Positions 1 to 8,977 of a DNA stretch of 64,000 nucleotides are shown piece after piece. Position numbers and translations under genes: made by a program. The stretch's first letter is position 1. Each line of letters opens with the position of its first letter. Under the pieces are notes generated by a model, which was not told the DNA's origin, searched no databases, and saw only the letters and a list, made by a program, of their open reading frames with translations. Source of the DNA: Ideonella sp. GTDB taxonomy: Bacteria > Pseudomonadota > Gammaproteobacteria > Burkholderiales > Burkholderiaceae_C. Location: contig JABTUY010000002.1 of assembly GCA_015075165.1 (NCBI GenBank), positions 310,001 through 374,000 of the forward strand, written 5' to 3'.

Positions 1-327
1 CTGGCGGCGCGGCGGGACTACCTGCCCGCCGGCGTGCCGCTGCTCAAGAGGGTGGCTGCGGTTGCCCCGCAGGACGTGTGCAGCGACGGCACTACCGTCA
101 GCATCGATGGGCGTCCCACGGTAAGTGCGCTCCCGGCGGACTCGCATGGTCGATCGCTGCCGGCGTGGCGACAGTGCCGGCGCCTCGCGGATGGCGAAGT
201 GTTCTTGCTCAGCACTTCGCACCTGGCGTCGTTCGACAGCCGCTACTTCGGCCCGGTGATGGCTTCCGCTGTGATCGGCGTTGCGAGCCCGGTCTGGACA
301 TTCGAAGTGCCAAGGAGGAGTCCATGA
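1..327 (+). CDS. traF: Conjugal transfer signal peptidase TraF, C-terminal part
   Basis: The frame is open from base 1, so only the last 108 residues are seen. They match the C-terminal half of S26-family TraF peptidases: a PLLKRVAAVAP segment that usually carries the catalytic lysine, a CRRLADGEVFLLS strand and the late SFDSRYFGPV box. In related systems TraF processes and cyclises the TrbC pilin at the inner membrane, and trbC is present at 19773. The stop codon overlaps the ATG of the next candidate frame (ATGA). The catalytic serine lies outside the window. Confidence 0.8.
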   Translation: MAARRDYLPAGVPLLKRVAAVAPQDVCSDGTTVSIDGRPTVSALPADSHGRSLPAWRQCRRLADGEVFLLSTSHLASFDSRYFGPVMASAVIGVASPVWTFEVPRRSP

Positions 328-659
328 GCATGCGCAGATCGATGTCATCGGTAGGTTGCACGCGCGTCCTCACCTCTGTCCCGCCGTTGCTCAAGTCGAT
401 GCGGATCGTGGTGCCGAGGCTGCAAAGTCGGAGCGACTGTGGACGGGCGGATGGGTCGGAAGAACGCGAGGGCAAGATAAAAGGGGCGACACGTGCCTGC
501 CCAGAATGCGAGTCTGCACGTGGGTTTGGCGCGGCACGGCAGCCTTTGGTGCCCGTGCTGCACGCGAACACGGACCTGCACACCCGCTGGATCGGCGACG
601 TGCCGTCCGCCACGCTCTGCGCCACGTATCACGTAGGACCGCACCATGGCATCGCGTAA
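324..659 (+). CDS. Candidate small coupled ORF between traF and relaxase
   Basis: An ATG overlaps the traF stop codon (ATGA) and is preceded by a good Shine-Dalgarno, AAGGAGG at 312-318. The frame runs 111 residues and ends 14 bases inside the relaxase gene. I recognise no domain, and the composition (many Arg, Ser and Cys) is not clearly protein-like. It could be a real coupled protein. It could also be a leftover leader that only carries ribosomes from traF toward the relaxase. No other gene is visible in this stretch of about 320 bp. Confidence 0.3.
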   Translation: MSMRRSMSSVGCTRVLTSVPPLLKSMRIVVPRLQSRSDCGRADGSEEREGKIKGATRACPECESARGFGAARQPLVPVLHANTDLHTRWIGDVPSATLCATYHVGPHHGIA

Positions 660-2586
660 CGACGACCGCTTTCGCGTCAAACCGGCGCCGCCCAGAAACC
701 GCACAGAACAAGGCTCGAAGCGCTTCGTCTCGCAGGTTCTCAAGCAGGTCTCAAGGGCTGGTGCGACCGCTTCCGGTTTGCGCGGGGCGAGGCCTTCCTC
801 GACGTTCGGCCGCGGCAGCGTCGCGGCTGGCATCGTCGGCCAGACGCTGAGCGTGCGCGCTCGACGCGTCGTGATCAAGTCTCGCTACGTCGTGTTGAAG
901 AAGGCCGGCGCCAAGTCGGTCTCCACACATCTGCGCTACATCGAGCGCGACGGCGTCACGCGCGATGGTGCTCGCGGTCAGGCATATGGCCGCGACTCCG
1001 ACGCCGCGGACTTGAAGGCGTTCGAGGAGCGCGGCCGGGGCGACCGCCACCAGTTCCGTTTCATCGTCTCAGTGGAGGACGCCGAGCAACTCCACGACCT
1101 GCGGGCCTACACACGCGACGTGATGCAATGCATGGCGACCGATCTGGAGACCGAACTGGACTGGGTCGCGGTCGACCACTGGGACACCGACAACCCGCAT
1201 ACGCACGTCGTCCTGCGCGGTCGCGCGTCGGACGGGAAAGACCTCGTGATCGCACCCGACTACATGGCGCATGGCATGCGCATTCGTGCGAGCGAGGTTG
1301 CAACGGAGTGGCTCGGACCGCGCACTGAGCTGGAGATCGGGCGGGGGCTGCTGCGGGAGGTCGAACAGGAGCGTCTGACGAGCATCGATCGGACACTGAT
1401 TCGACAGGCCGACGCTGGGATCGTCGACCTCAGTGAACGGTCTGGCGACGGGCGGCGGCTGAGTCTGCAACGCGCTCGGCTGCAACGTCTCGAAGTGATG
1501 CACCTAGCGACCCGGCTTGGCGCGAACCGGTGGCACTTGGCGCCCGACGCCGAGGACACGCTCATCCGGTTGGGTGAGCGAGGGGACGTACTGCGCACGA
1601 TGCACAAGGCGCTGAGGGGGCAGCAGCGGGAGTGCGTCGTAGAAGCGTCGCCTCGCGATGCTCCAATCGTCGGGCGCATCGCGGCCAAGGGCCTCGCGGA
1701 CGAACTCAACGATCGAGCGTACCTGGTCATCGACGGACTCGACGGCCGCGCCCACTACGTGCGCCTGCCCGCCGGCGCAAACATCTCTGCGCTGCCGCTG
1801 GACGGTATCGCGGAGGTGCAGACTCGCGCCCGAGCCAGAGGCGTGGACCAGACGATTGCAGATCTAGCTCAAGACGGGGCCTATCGGACGGACTACCACC
1901 TGGAGCGGCTTCGGAGTCAAGGCGCACGGCATCCGCAGACGACGATAGATGTCCATGTGCGGCGACTCGAGGCGCTGCGTCGCAGCGGCGTCGTCGAGCG
2001 AGTTGCGGAAGGGGTCTGGCAGGTGCCGGCGGACTTGGTCTCGCGCGGCGAGGCACACGATTCCCGGCGGATGGATGGGGTCGTTATTGCGTTGCGCTCG
2101 CACTTGCCGATCGAACGGCAGGTGTGCGCCATCGGCGCAACATGGCTGGATCGGCAGCTTCTCCACGACCATCGACTCGCAGGAGATCACGGGTTCGCAG
2201 CAACAGTGCGTCAGGGGATGCAGCAACGCGCGACCTTCCTGCAAGAGCAAGGCCTTGCAGAATTCAGAGGCCAGCGCGTCGTGGTCGCGCGCAACCTCCT
2301 CAAGGTCCTGCGAGATAGGGACCTGGACTCGGCCGCACGCTCCCTATGCGCACAGACTGGCCGCGCCTATCGCCCGGTGAAAGACGGCGAACGCGTGAGC
2401 GGCGTCTATCGCCGTGACGTCCAGTTGAACAGTGGCCGCTTCGCGATGCTCGAAGACGGTCTAGGTTTCAGCTTGGTGCCGTGGAACTCGGCGCTGGAGC
2501 AACGCGTCGGGCGCACCGTGACCGCCATCGTTCGCGATGCCAAGGTGGCGTGGGACTTTGATCAACACCGCGGCATTGCTCCGTAG
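646..2586 (+). CDS. virD2: VirD2-like relaxase/mobilization nuclease with DUF3363
   Basis: This is the 646-residue DNA relaxase of the conjugation system. It should nick the element at oriT and pilot the strand to the recipient. The N-terminal third contains a HLRYIERDGVTRDG segment near residue 95 and the metal-binding box DHWDTDNPHTH at residues 177-187, typical of this family. The remainder corresponds to DUF3363. The length equals that of full-size homologues, so the gene looks intact. The start at 646 matches the family N-terminus (xSRxDDxFRVKP). The next conserved transfer gene, traG, lies about 13.7 kb downstream because cargo has been inserted. Confidence 0.88.
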   Translation: MASRNDDRFRVKPAPPRNRTEQGSKRFVSQVLKQVSRAGATASGLRGARPSSTFGRGSVAAGIVGQTLSVRARRVVIKSRYVVLKKAGAKSVSTHLRYIERDGVTRDGARGQAYGRDSDAADLKAFEERGRGDRHQFRFIVSVEDAEQLHDLRAYTRDVMQCMATDLETELDWVAVDHWDTDNPHTHVVLRGRASDGKDLVIAPDYMAHGMRIRASEVATEWLGPRTELEIGRGLLREVEQERLTSIDRTLIRQADAGIVDLSERSGDGRRLSLQRARLQRLEVMHLATRLGANRWHLAPDAEDTLIRLGERGDVLRTMHKALRGQQRECVVEASPRDAPIVGRIAAKGLADELNDRAYLVIDGLDGRAHYVRLPAGANISALPLDGIAEVQTRARARGVDQTIADLAQDGAYRTDYHLERLRSQGARHPQTTIDVHVRRLEALRRSGVVERVAEGVWQVPADLVSRGEAHDSRRMDGVVIALRSHLPIERQVCAIGATWLDRQLLHDHRLAGDHGFAATVRQGMQQRATFLQEQGLAEFRGQRVVVARNLLKVLRDRDLDSAARSLCAQTGRAYRPVKDGERVSGVYRRDVQLNSGRFAMLEDGLGFSLVPWNSALEQRVGRTVTAIVRDAKVAWDFDQHRGIAP

Positions 2587-2702
2587 CGCAGCACATGCCC
2601 GCAGAGTGATGCCCCGGTGGATGTTCCCGCGCTTGGTGGGGACGGCCTATGGGATAGCATGAACGACAGAGCGAAGCGGTTCATCGCCTCGCGTGGAGAG
2701 CC

Positions 2703-3500
2703 ATGCCTCGAATCGAATCTGTTCGCGCTGCCGGGGAGCAGGGCGATTCTCCGGTCAAGTCGATCAGCCGCGCTATGCGGCTGCTCAAGATCCTCGCGGG
2801 CAAACCGCGGGAAGGCGTGATGCTCGTGGAGATCGCCAAGGAGGCGGAATTGGGCAACACGACGACGCATCGGTTGCTCGCTGCGCTGGTTGAAGCAGGC
2901 TTCGCGTTCCAGGATCCGGCCACGCGCCGTTACCGGCTCGGTTCAGCCGCGGTGTTGCTGGGTCGGCAGGCTCATACGCATTCGGTGGCGCTGACAGCGC
3001 AGGTCTTTGTCGAGAGGGTGGCGACAAGCACGGAGGACACTGCCTTCGTCTCCGTGCCGGAGGGTCGGTTCTCGGTCTGCGTTGCGCGGGCTCTCGGTGC
3101 CTTTCCTATCCGCTCGCTGGCGCTGGATGTCGGGGGCCGAAGGCCGCTGGGCGTCGGGGCCGGCAGCTTGGCGATGCTCGCCGCAATGACGGACGAGCGG
3201 ATCGACCGCGTGATGGAGTGGAACGCCGGCAACTACGCGGACTTCCCGTCCTTTGACGAGAGGACCATTCGCCGCATGGTGGACCGGACGCGCCGCGAGG
3301 GCTTCGCGCTCAACGAAGGGCAGGTCGTCAAGGGCATGTCGGCGATCGGCATCGCGGTGCTGGACGATCAGGGACTTCCGGTGGCCGCGCTTAGCGTATC
3401 GGCCATTTCCGAACGTCTGTCGGGATCGCGCCTGAAGTCAGTGGCCAAGCTGCTCGTCCGTGAGGGCGAAGTCATGACCAAGAGCCTGAAGTCCCCCTAG
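2703..3500 (+). CDS. IclR-family transcriptional regulator
   Basis: A 265-residue protein with an N-terminal winged helix-turn-helix (about residues 20-80, including LVEIAKEAELGNTTTHRLLAAL) and a C-terminal IclR effector-binding domain (about 90-255). IclR proteins are dimeric regulators of catabolic operons, acting as repressors or activators depending on an organic-acid ligand. It is the first cargo gene after the relaxase and precedes the catabolic genes on the same strand, so it is the likely local regulator. Two palindromes before the next gene (3789-3826) are candidate operators. No ligand can be predicted. Confidence 0.88.
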   Translation: MPRIESVRAAGEQGDSPVKSISRAMRLLKILAGKPREGVMLVEIAKEAELGNTTTHRLLAALVEAGFAFQDPATRRYRLGSAAVLLGRQAHTHSVALTAQVFVERVATSTEDTAFVSVPEGRFSVCVARALGAFPIRSLALDVGGRRPLGVGAGSLAMLAAMTDERIDRVMEWNAGNYADFPSFDERTIRRMVDRTRREGFALNEGQVVKGMSAIGIAVLDDQGLPVAALSVSAISERLSGSRLKSVAKLLVREGEVMTKSLKSP

Positions 3501-3788
3501 CAGCTCGTGCTGCAGAACGCCGTGAAGCCCTGACCCGGCGTCGCAGCGAGCCATGGCAGCTCGCGGGGGGCGATGAATCAGAAGCATCGGAAGGCTTGCG
3601 CCGCGGCGCCTGGCGGTGCTGCGCTGAGTGCCTCGGGTCGGCATCCTTCCCCGCCGGCTTCATGCACCGTCGATCCAGCAGTCCGGGTCAGCCTCTTTGG
3701 GTCGGCGCGAATCGCGCCGTAGTGCACTGATATTGGGGTTTCTCCCGGGGGTTGGCATGTGGACGCTCGATGTTGGTCGTCATAGACT

Positions 3789-3826
3789 TTCCGTCAGGAA
3801 GAAAGCGCGTTTCCGCAGAGCGGAAA
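3789..3826. promoter_or_regulatory. Tandem palindromes, probable IclR operator
   Basis: A perfect inverted repeat TTTCCGC-AGA-GCGGAAA occupies 3810-3826. A weaker one, TTCC-GTCA-GGAA, lies at 3789-3800. They sit 17 bp and 43 bp before the ATG of the cyclase gene at 3843. TTTCCGC/GCGGAAA dyads resemble operators of IclR-family regulators of aromatic and organic-acid catabolism as I remember them, and an iclR gene lies directly upstream. The rest of the 342-bp gap (3501-3788) holds no convincing gene. I see no clear -35/-10 pair. Confidence 0.5.
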
Positions 3827-3842
3827 GCAGAGACGACAACAC

Positions 3843-4871
3843 ATGGAGACAACACGGGTACAGCGCCGATGGCTTCAGCGTCCGGAAGGGGCGAACTGGG
3901 GTGACTTCGGCGACGACGACCAGCTCGGCAGCCTGAATCACATCGGCGCCGAACAGGTTCGCGCTGCCGCCCTCGAGATCAGGTCTGGCGAGCGGTTCTG
4001 TCTCAGTCTGCCGCTCGACTACCCTGGCGGTCAGGTGCTGGCGGCGCACCGCAAGCCGCCGACGCTGCAATCGACCCTTCGCAAAGGCGTGCCGTACTTC
4101 AACTACGGCTTCGCGGCCGAAGACCCGTCCTTTGACGATGTCGGCAGCGACGATGTCGTCACGTTGAGCACGCAGTACTCCACGCAGTGGGACAGCCTGG
4201 CTCACATCGGCTACCGCTTCGATGCCGACGGCGACGGGCTGCCCGAGTCCTGCTTCTACAACGGCTATCGCGCGGGTCGTGACATCACGCCGCCCGAGCA
4301 ACGTAGAGACGATCCCGCGATGCCGCTGGGCGTTGACACGTTCGCGGCGCGGCCGGTGCAAGGGCGCGGTGTGCTGGTTGATCTTGAGCATCACCTCGGC
4401 CGCGGCAGTCGCACGGTCGGACTCTCGGAACTGCAGGAAGTGATGCGCCTGGACGGAGTAGAGGTGCGGCGCGGCGACATCCTCTGCATTCACACGGGCT
4501 TTGCGGATGAACTGCTCAGGATGGAGCGGCTTCCGGACTCGACGCGCGTCTCGACGATGTGTGCTGCGCTGGACGGTGCGGACGAGCGGCTACTTGCGTG
4601 GATCACGAGCTCCGGGCTCGCCGCCATCGCTGCCGACAACTTCGCCGTCGAGCGCATCGACCCGCAGTCGGGTCAGCGCTGTGGCTGCCTCCTGCCTTTG
4701 CATCGCCACTGTCTCTTCAAGCGTGGCATCCCTCTCGGCGAGCTCTGGTACCTGACCGAGCTGGCCACCTGGTTGCGAAGGCAGCGTCGAAGCGCCTTCA
4801 TGCTGACCGCCCCGCCTCTGCGGCTGCGCGGCGCGGTTGGTTCCCCCGTCACCCCGGTCGCCACGGTGTAG
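3843..4871 (+). CDS. Cyclase-family (kynurenine formamidase-like) hydrolase
   Basis: A 342-residue protein of the putative cyclase family (PF04199), which includes arylformamidases and isatin hydrolases. These metal-dependent enzymes hydrolyse cyclic or linear amide and ester bonds. The metal-site region appears as QWDSLAHIG at residues 115-123 (D117 and H121), a divergent form of the family motif HxGTHxDxPxH. A later IAADNFAVE segment near residue 260 is typical of the longer bacterial members. It is the first structural gene after the operator. Substrate is unknown; a ring-opening or deacylating step of the cargo pathway is an inference. Confidence 0.75.
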   Translation: METTRVQRRWLQRPEGANWGDFGDDDQLGSLNHIGAEQVRAAALEIRSGERFCLSLPLDYPGGQVLAAHRKPPTLQSTLRKGVPYFNYGFAAEDPSFDDVGSDDVVTLSTQYSTQWDSLAHIGYRFDADGDGLPESCFYNGYRAGRDITPPEQRRDDPAMPLGVDTFAARPVQGRGVLVDLEHHLGRGSRTVGLSELQEVMRLDGVEVRRGDILCIHTGFADELLRMERLPDSTRVSTMCAALDGADERLLAWITSSGLAAIAADNFAVERIDPQSGQRCGCLLPLHRHCLFKRGIPLGELWYLTELATWLRRQRRSAFMLTAPPLRLRGAVGSPVTPVATV

Positions 4872-4877
4872 ATCGAT

Positions 4878-6020
4878 ATGGCTCTGCGCTTCTCTTGCCG
4901 CCAGTCAGCACTGGCGTTGATCCTGCCGGTGTGTTTCGCTGCTGTTGGGGCCAAGGAGATCACCATCGGCATGGTGGCTCCGCAGAGCGGCCCCGCGGCC
5001 GTCTATGGCCGCGAAGCGTTGGCCGGCGCCAGGGCCTATATTGACCGCGTTAACGCTGCCGGCGGAGTCAACGGCGCGCAACTGCGGCTGAAGGTCAAGG
5101 ACGACCAGTTCGACGTCGCCAAGACTGTCGCACTGACCAACGAGCTGATCCAGCGCGAGCGCCCCGTGGCGCTCCTGTGCGGTGTCGGCACGGCCAACTG
5201 GATCGCAGTCACGAAGGACGGCATCCTGCAGCGCTCCGGCGTGCCGGTGGTCGGTGTGATGACGCCTGCCACGGTCTTGCGCGACGAGCCGTACCGCCAG
5301 TTGTTCTTCCTGCGCCCGACGCTGCAGGACGAGATCCGGCGCATGGCGCAGCAACTGTCCACCACGAGCTTCAACAACCGCGTGGGCGTGCTGTACCAGG
5401 ACGACGCCTTCGGCAAGGACGCGCTCGCCGGCCTACAGAGGGTGGCGCCCGAGTTCGGCATCACCGCGGTCGCCACCAAGGGCTACGCGCGTGACGCCGG
5501 CAAGGTGGAGGCTGCTACACGAGAAGTGCTGGAAAGCAAGCCCACTTCGCTGCTGGTGCTCGGCACGTCCGGCGCCGTGACGCGCACGCTGAAGGTCGTC
5601 AGAGAACGCGCGTTTCCGGGGCCGGTGATCTCGAGCTCCGTGGTCGATCCGCGCGATGTCGTGCAGGCACTGACGCCCGAGGTTGCGCGGGGTCTGATCC
5701 TGGTGCAGGTGATGCCCAACCCCCGATCACCCACGTTGCCGGCGGCCATTGAACTTCGCCGCGACTTGAATGCCGACTCGGGCAAGGGTGAACAGGTCTC
5801 GACCCTTGCGATGGAGGGGTACCTGTCCGCGCGGCTGGTCGTCGAGGCGCTCAAGCGCGCCGGCGCCAACCCGGGCCCGCGCGAGGTCTATGCCGCACTG
5901 ACGACGACACCGAAGTTCGACCTTGGCGGATTCAGCGTGGCGTTCGACGCGACCAACCGGACGGGCTCGCGCAAGACGGAGATTTCGATCATCAACTGGC
6001 AGGGCAACTTGCTCTACTGA
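4878..6020 (+). CDS. Periplasmic Leu/Ile/Val-type substrate-binding protein
   Basis: A 380-residue protein with a signal peptide (about residues 1-25) followed by a type I periplasmic binding fold (Peripla_BP_6). It opens with ITIGMVAPQSGPAAVYG and contains GVLYQDDAFGKDALAGL near the domain hinge. The family delivers branched amino acids or aromatic acids to Liv-type ABC permeases. No livH/M/G/F genes lie nearby, so it is orphaned from its permease. It may serve a distant transporter or act as a sensor partner for the chemoreceptor at 9696. It starts 6 bp after the cyclase gene, so probably the same operon. Confidence 0.82.
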   Translation: MALRFSCRQSALALILPVCFAAVGAKEITIGMVAPQSGPAAVYGREALAGARAYIDRVNAAGGVNGAQLRLKVKDDQFDVAKTVALTNELIQRERPVALLCGVGTANWIAVTKDGILQRSGVPVVGVMTPATVLRDEPYRQLFFLRPTLQDEIRRMAQQLSTTSFNNRVGVLYQDDAFGKDALAGLQRVAPEFGITAVATKGYARDAGKVEAATREVLESKPTSLLVLGTSGAVTRTLKVVRERAFPGPVISSSVVDPRDVVQALTPEVARGLILVQVMPNPRSPTLPAAIELRRDLNADSGKGEQVSTLAMEGYLSARLVVEALKRAGANPGPREVYAALTTTPKFDLGGFSVAFDATNRTGSRKTEISIINWQGNLLY

Positions 6021-6033
6021 ACGAGGAGAAGGC

Positions 6034-7053
6034 ATGAATACCACCACACGCCGCAGCGCACTCGCCCGGGGCGCTGCAACCGCCGCCGCTCTGGCGCTGC
6101 CGGTTCTGCCGCGCTTCGCGCGAGCCGCGGAGTTCACCTACAAGTACGGCAACAACCTGCCGCCGACCCACCCGATGAACATCGCGGCCAAGAAGGCCGC
6201 CGATCGGATCAAGGAAGAGACCAAGGGTCGCCTGGAGATCCAGATCTTTCCGAGCAGCCAGCTCGGCGCCGACACCGACATGATGAGCCAGGTGCGCAAC
6301 GGCGCGTTGGAGTTCTACACGCAGTCCGGGCTCGTGCTCGCCAACATCGTGCCGGTGGCCGGCATCAACGGCATAGGCTTCGCGTTCAAGGACTACGACG
6401 TGCTCTGGTCGGCGATGGACGGAGACCTCGGCGCGCTGGTACGTACCGAGATCGAGAAGGTCGGTCTCGTGCCAATGAAGCGCATCTGGGACAACGGCTT
6501 CCGGCAGATTACCTCGGGCGCCAAGCCGATCAACTCTCCCGCGGACTTAAACGGCTTCAAGATTCGCGTGCCGGTGAGCCCGATCTGGGTGTCGTTGTTC
6601 AAGGCCTTCGGCGCCTCGCCCACGTCGATGAACTTCAGCGAGGTCTACACCGCACTGCAGACCAAGATCGTGGATGGGCAGGAGAACCCCCTCACGCTGC
6701 TGGAGTCCGCAAAGCTCTACGAGGTTCAGAAGTTCTGCTCCCTCACGAACCACATGTGGGATGGGTTCTGGTTCGTGGCCAACCGGCGCGCCTGGGATCG
6801 GCTTCCGGCGGATGTGCGCGACATCGCAGCGCGCAACCTCGATGCTGCAGCGCTGGAACAACGTGCGATGTTGCGCGACCAAGCCAAGACCGTCCGATCG
6901 AAGCTTGAAGGGTTCGGCATGGTGTTCAACAGCCCGGACTCTGGTCCGTTCCGGGAAGTGCTCAAGCAGCGTGGCTTCTACGCCGAGTGGAAGGACAAGT
7001 TCGGCTCGCAGGCCTGGGCTGTGCTCGAGAAGTACTCGGGCAAGCTCGGCTGA
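6034..7053 (+). CDS. dctP: TRAP transporter substrate-binding protein, DctP type
   Basis: The start is set by GAGGAGAAGGC just before the ATG at 6034, giving 339 residues. The leader has twin arginines (TTRRSALARGAA) and ends near residue 32 (RFARA/AEF), so Tat export is possible. The mature part is a DctP/SBP_bac_7 protein, with PTHPMNIAAKKAADRIKEE at the front and LNGFKIRVPVSPIW, which contains the carboxylate-binding arginine region of the family. It should bind an organic acid in the periplasm and pass it to the DctQM permease encoded 18 bp downstream. Confidence 0.87.
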   Translation: MNTTTRRSALARGAATAAALALPVLPRFARAAEFTYKYGNNLPPTHPMNIAAKKAADRIKEETKGRLEIQIFPSSQLGADTDMMSQVRNGALEFYTQSGLVLANIVPVAGINGIGFAFKDYDVLWSAMDGDLGALVRTEIEKVGLVPMKRIWDNGFRQITSGAKPINSPADLNGFKIRVPVSPIWVSLFKAFGASPTSMNFSEVYTALQTKIVDGQENPLTLLESAKLYEVQKFCSLTNHMWDGFWFVANRRAWDRLPADVRDIAARNLDAAALEQRAMLRDQAKTVRSKLEGFGMVFNSPDSGPFREVLKQRGFYAEWKDKFGSQAWAVLEKYSGKLG

Positions 7054-7071
7054 CGCTGCAGGAGTTCTCTG

Positions 7072-8958
7072 ATGACTACAGATGCTGCGGCGCCCGCCGC
7101 AGGCGCCAGCCTGCCTGCGTCGAGCGCTGTTTCGGAGGGGCTGTGGGCGGCTGTCGAGCGCCGCTGTGCACAGGTGCTCGAGGCTTTCGCCGCTACGCTG
7201 GTTGCGTGCGAAGTGGTGCTGTTGCTGTCGGCAGTTGTGGCCCGCTACGTCTTCGACCGGCCACTGACCTGGGGTGACGAAGCGGCGTCGATACTCTTCG
7301 TCTGGCTCGCTGCCGCCGGTGCTGCCATCGCCATGCTGCGCAGCGAACACCTGCGCCTCACGGTGCTCGTCTCCCGACTCTCCAAGCGTTGGCGACTCCG
7401 CCTGGAAACCTGCATGCTGGGATTCGGAGCGCTCTTCGCATTTCTCCTGGTCTGGCCTGCAGCAGCCTACGTGATCGGCGAGTCCATCGTGACCCTGCCG
7501 GGGATGGGCGTGTCAGCCACATGGAAGACGTCCGCGATGCTGGCAGCGGCCGTCCTGCTTACGCTCGCGTGCCTCCTGCGACTGATGGCGCAAACCAAGA
7601 GCTGCGACTTCTGGATCGGCCTGGCTTGCTGCGCGGTCATCGCGCTGGCGCTGTGGCAGGCGCAACCAGCGCTTGCTTCTTTGGGCAAGCTGAATCTGGT
7701 CGTCTTCTTCATTCTGGCGGTGGGATTGGGCGTCGCTGGCGGGCTGCCGATCGCATTCACCTTCGGGTTGGCGACCATCGCCTATTTGGCGACGACCACA
7801 CATGTGCCGATGGAGGTGGTAGTCAGCCGCATGGAGGAGGGTATGTCGAGCCTAATCCTCCTCTCCGTACCCATCTTCGTGCTGCTTGGCTGCGTTCTAG
7901 ACGCCACCGGCATGGGAAAGGCCATCGTCGAAGTGCTCAGCGCACTGGTCGGCCACGTGAAGGCCGGCATGTCGTACGTACTGCTCGGCTCGTTGTTCGT
8001 CGTCTCCGGCATCTCGGGTTCCAAGGTGTCAGACATGGCGACCGTGGCGCCGGCGCTGTTCCCGGAGATGAAGCGGCGCGGGCACAAGCCTCGAGAGATG
8101 GTCGCTCTGCTGGCGACGGGTGCGGCCATGGCAGACACCGTACCGCCGAGCATCGTGCTGATCGTCATCGGGGCCGTAGCAGGCGTATCTATTGCGGGTC
8201 TATTCCAGAGCGGCTTCGTCATCGCAATGGTGCTTCTAGCCGCGTTGCTGATACTCGCGCGCTGGAAGTCAAGGCACGAAGACATGTCGCAGGCCAGGCG
8301 CACGGCTGCCAGCGTCGTGGTCCGACTGCTCCTCATCGCAGCCCCAGCGCTCCTGCTTCCATTCCTCATTCGAGGCGCCGTGGGTGGTGGCGTTGCGACA
8401 GCCACCGAGGTGTCAGCGATTGCCGTGCTCTACGCAGCCGTGGTGGGGCACCTGCTCTACGGTGGCTTCACGCTCAAGCGCATGTACGGAATGCTGGTGG
8501 AGACGGCCGCACTGAGCGGCGCCATCCTGCTGATCCTCGGCACGGCATCGGCGATGGCGTGGGCCATCACCCAGAGTGGCGTGGTCTCCAATCTATCCCA
8601 GTGGTTGACGGCTATGCCCGGCGGCTGGATGGGGTTCATCGCGGTGACGGTGATCGTCTTCGTGCTCCTCGGCTGCATTCTCGAAGGTCTCCCTGCCGTC
8701 GTGCTGCTCGCACCCATCATGTTCCCGATCGCGCGCAAGCTCGGGATTCACGACATCCACTACGCGATGGTCATCGTGTGCTCGATGAACATCGGGCTGA
8801 TGATGCCGCCGATCGGCGTCGGCTTCTACCTAGCCTGCCGCATCGGCGGCGCCAAGCCGGATGAAGTGATGTCGGCCATCTGGCCCTATCTGGCCGCCTT
8901 GCTTGTCGGAGTGGCTGTGATTGCGGCCATTCCCGCAATCTCGACAGTGGCGCTTTGA
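7072..8958 (+). CDS. Fused TRAP transporter permease, DctQ-DctM
   Basis: A 628-residue inner-membrane protein that joins the small DctQ subunit (about residues 25-190, four helices, RYVFDRPLTWGDEAASILFVW) to the large DctM subunit (about 200-628, around twelve helices). DctM hallmarks include GLPIAFTFGLATI, SGISGSKVSDMATVAP and GLMMPPIGVGFY. TRAP systems use a sodium gradient to import carboxylates together with a periplasmic binding protein. The partner is the DctP encoded immediately upstream. Fused DctQM is a known variant. The frame is intact. Confidence 0.9.
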   Translation: MTTDAAAPAAGASLPASSAVSEGLWAAVERRCAQVLEAFAATLVACEVVLLLSAVVARYVFDRPLTWGDEAASILFVWLAAAGAAIAMLRSEHLRLTVLVSRLSKRWRLRLETCMLGFGALFAFLLVWPAAAYVIGESIVTLPGMGVSATWKTSAMLAAAVLLTLACLLRLMAQTKSCDFWIGLACCAVIALALWQAQPALASLGKLNLVVFFILAVGLGVAGGLPIAFTFGLATIAYLATTTHVPMEVVVSRMEEGMSSLILLSVPIFVLLGCVLDATGMGKAIVEVLSALVGHVKAGMSYVLLGSLFVVSGISGSKVSDMATVAPALFPEMKRRGHKPREMVALLATGAAMADTVPPSIVLIVIGAVAGVSIAGLFQSGFVIAMVLLAALLILARWKSRHEDMSQARRTAASVVVRLLLIAAPALLLPFLIRGAVGGGVATATEVSAIAVLYAAVVGHLLYGGFTLKRMYGMLVETAALSGAILLILGTASAMAWAITQSGVVSNLSQWLTAMPGGWMGFIAVTVIVFVLLGCILEGLPAVVLLAPIMFPIARKLGIHDIHYAMVIVCSMNIGLMMPPIGVGFYLACRIGGAKPDEVMSAIWPYLAALLVGVAVIAAIPAISTVAL

Positions 8959-8977
8959 AGTCACACAACAACCCATC

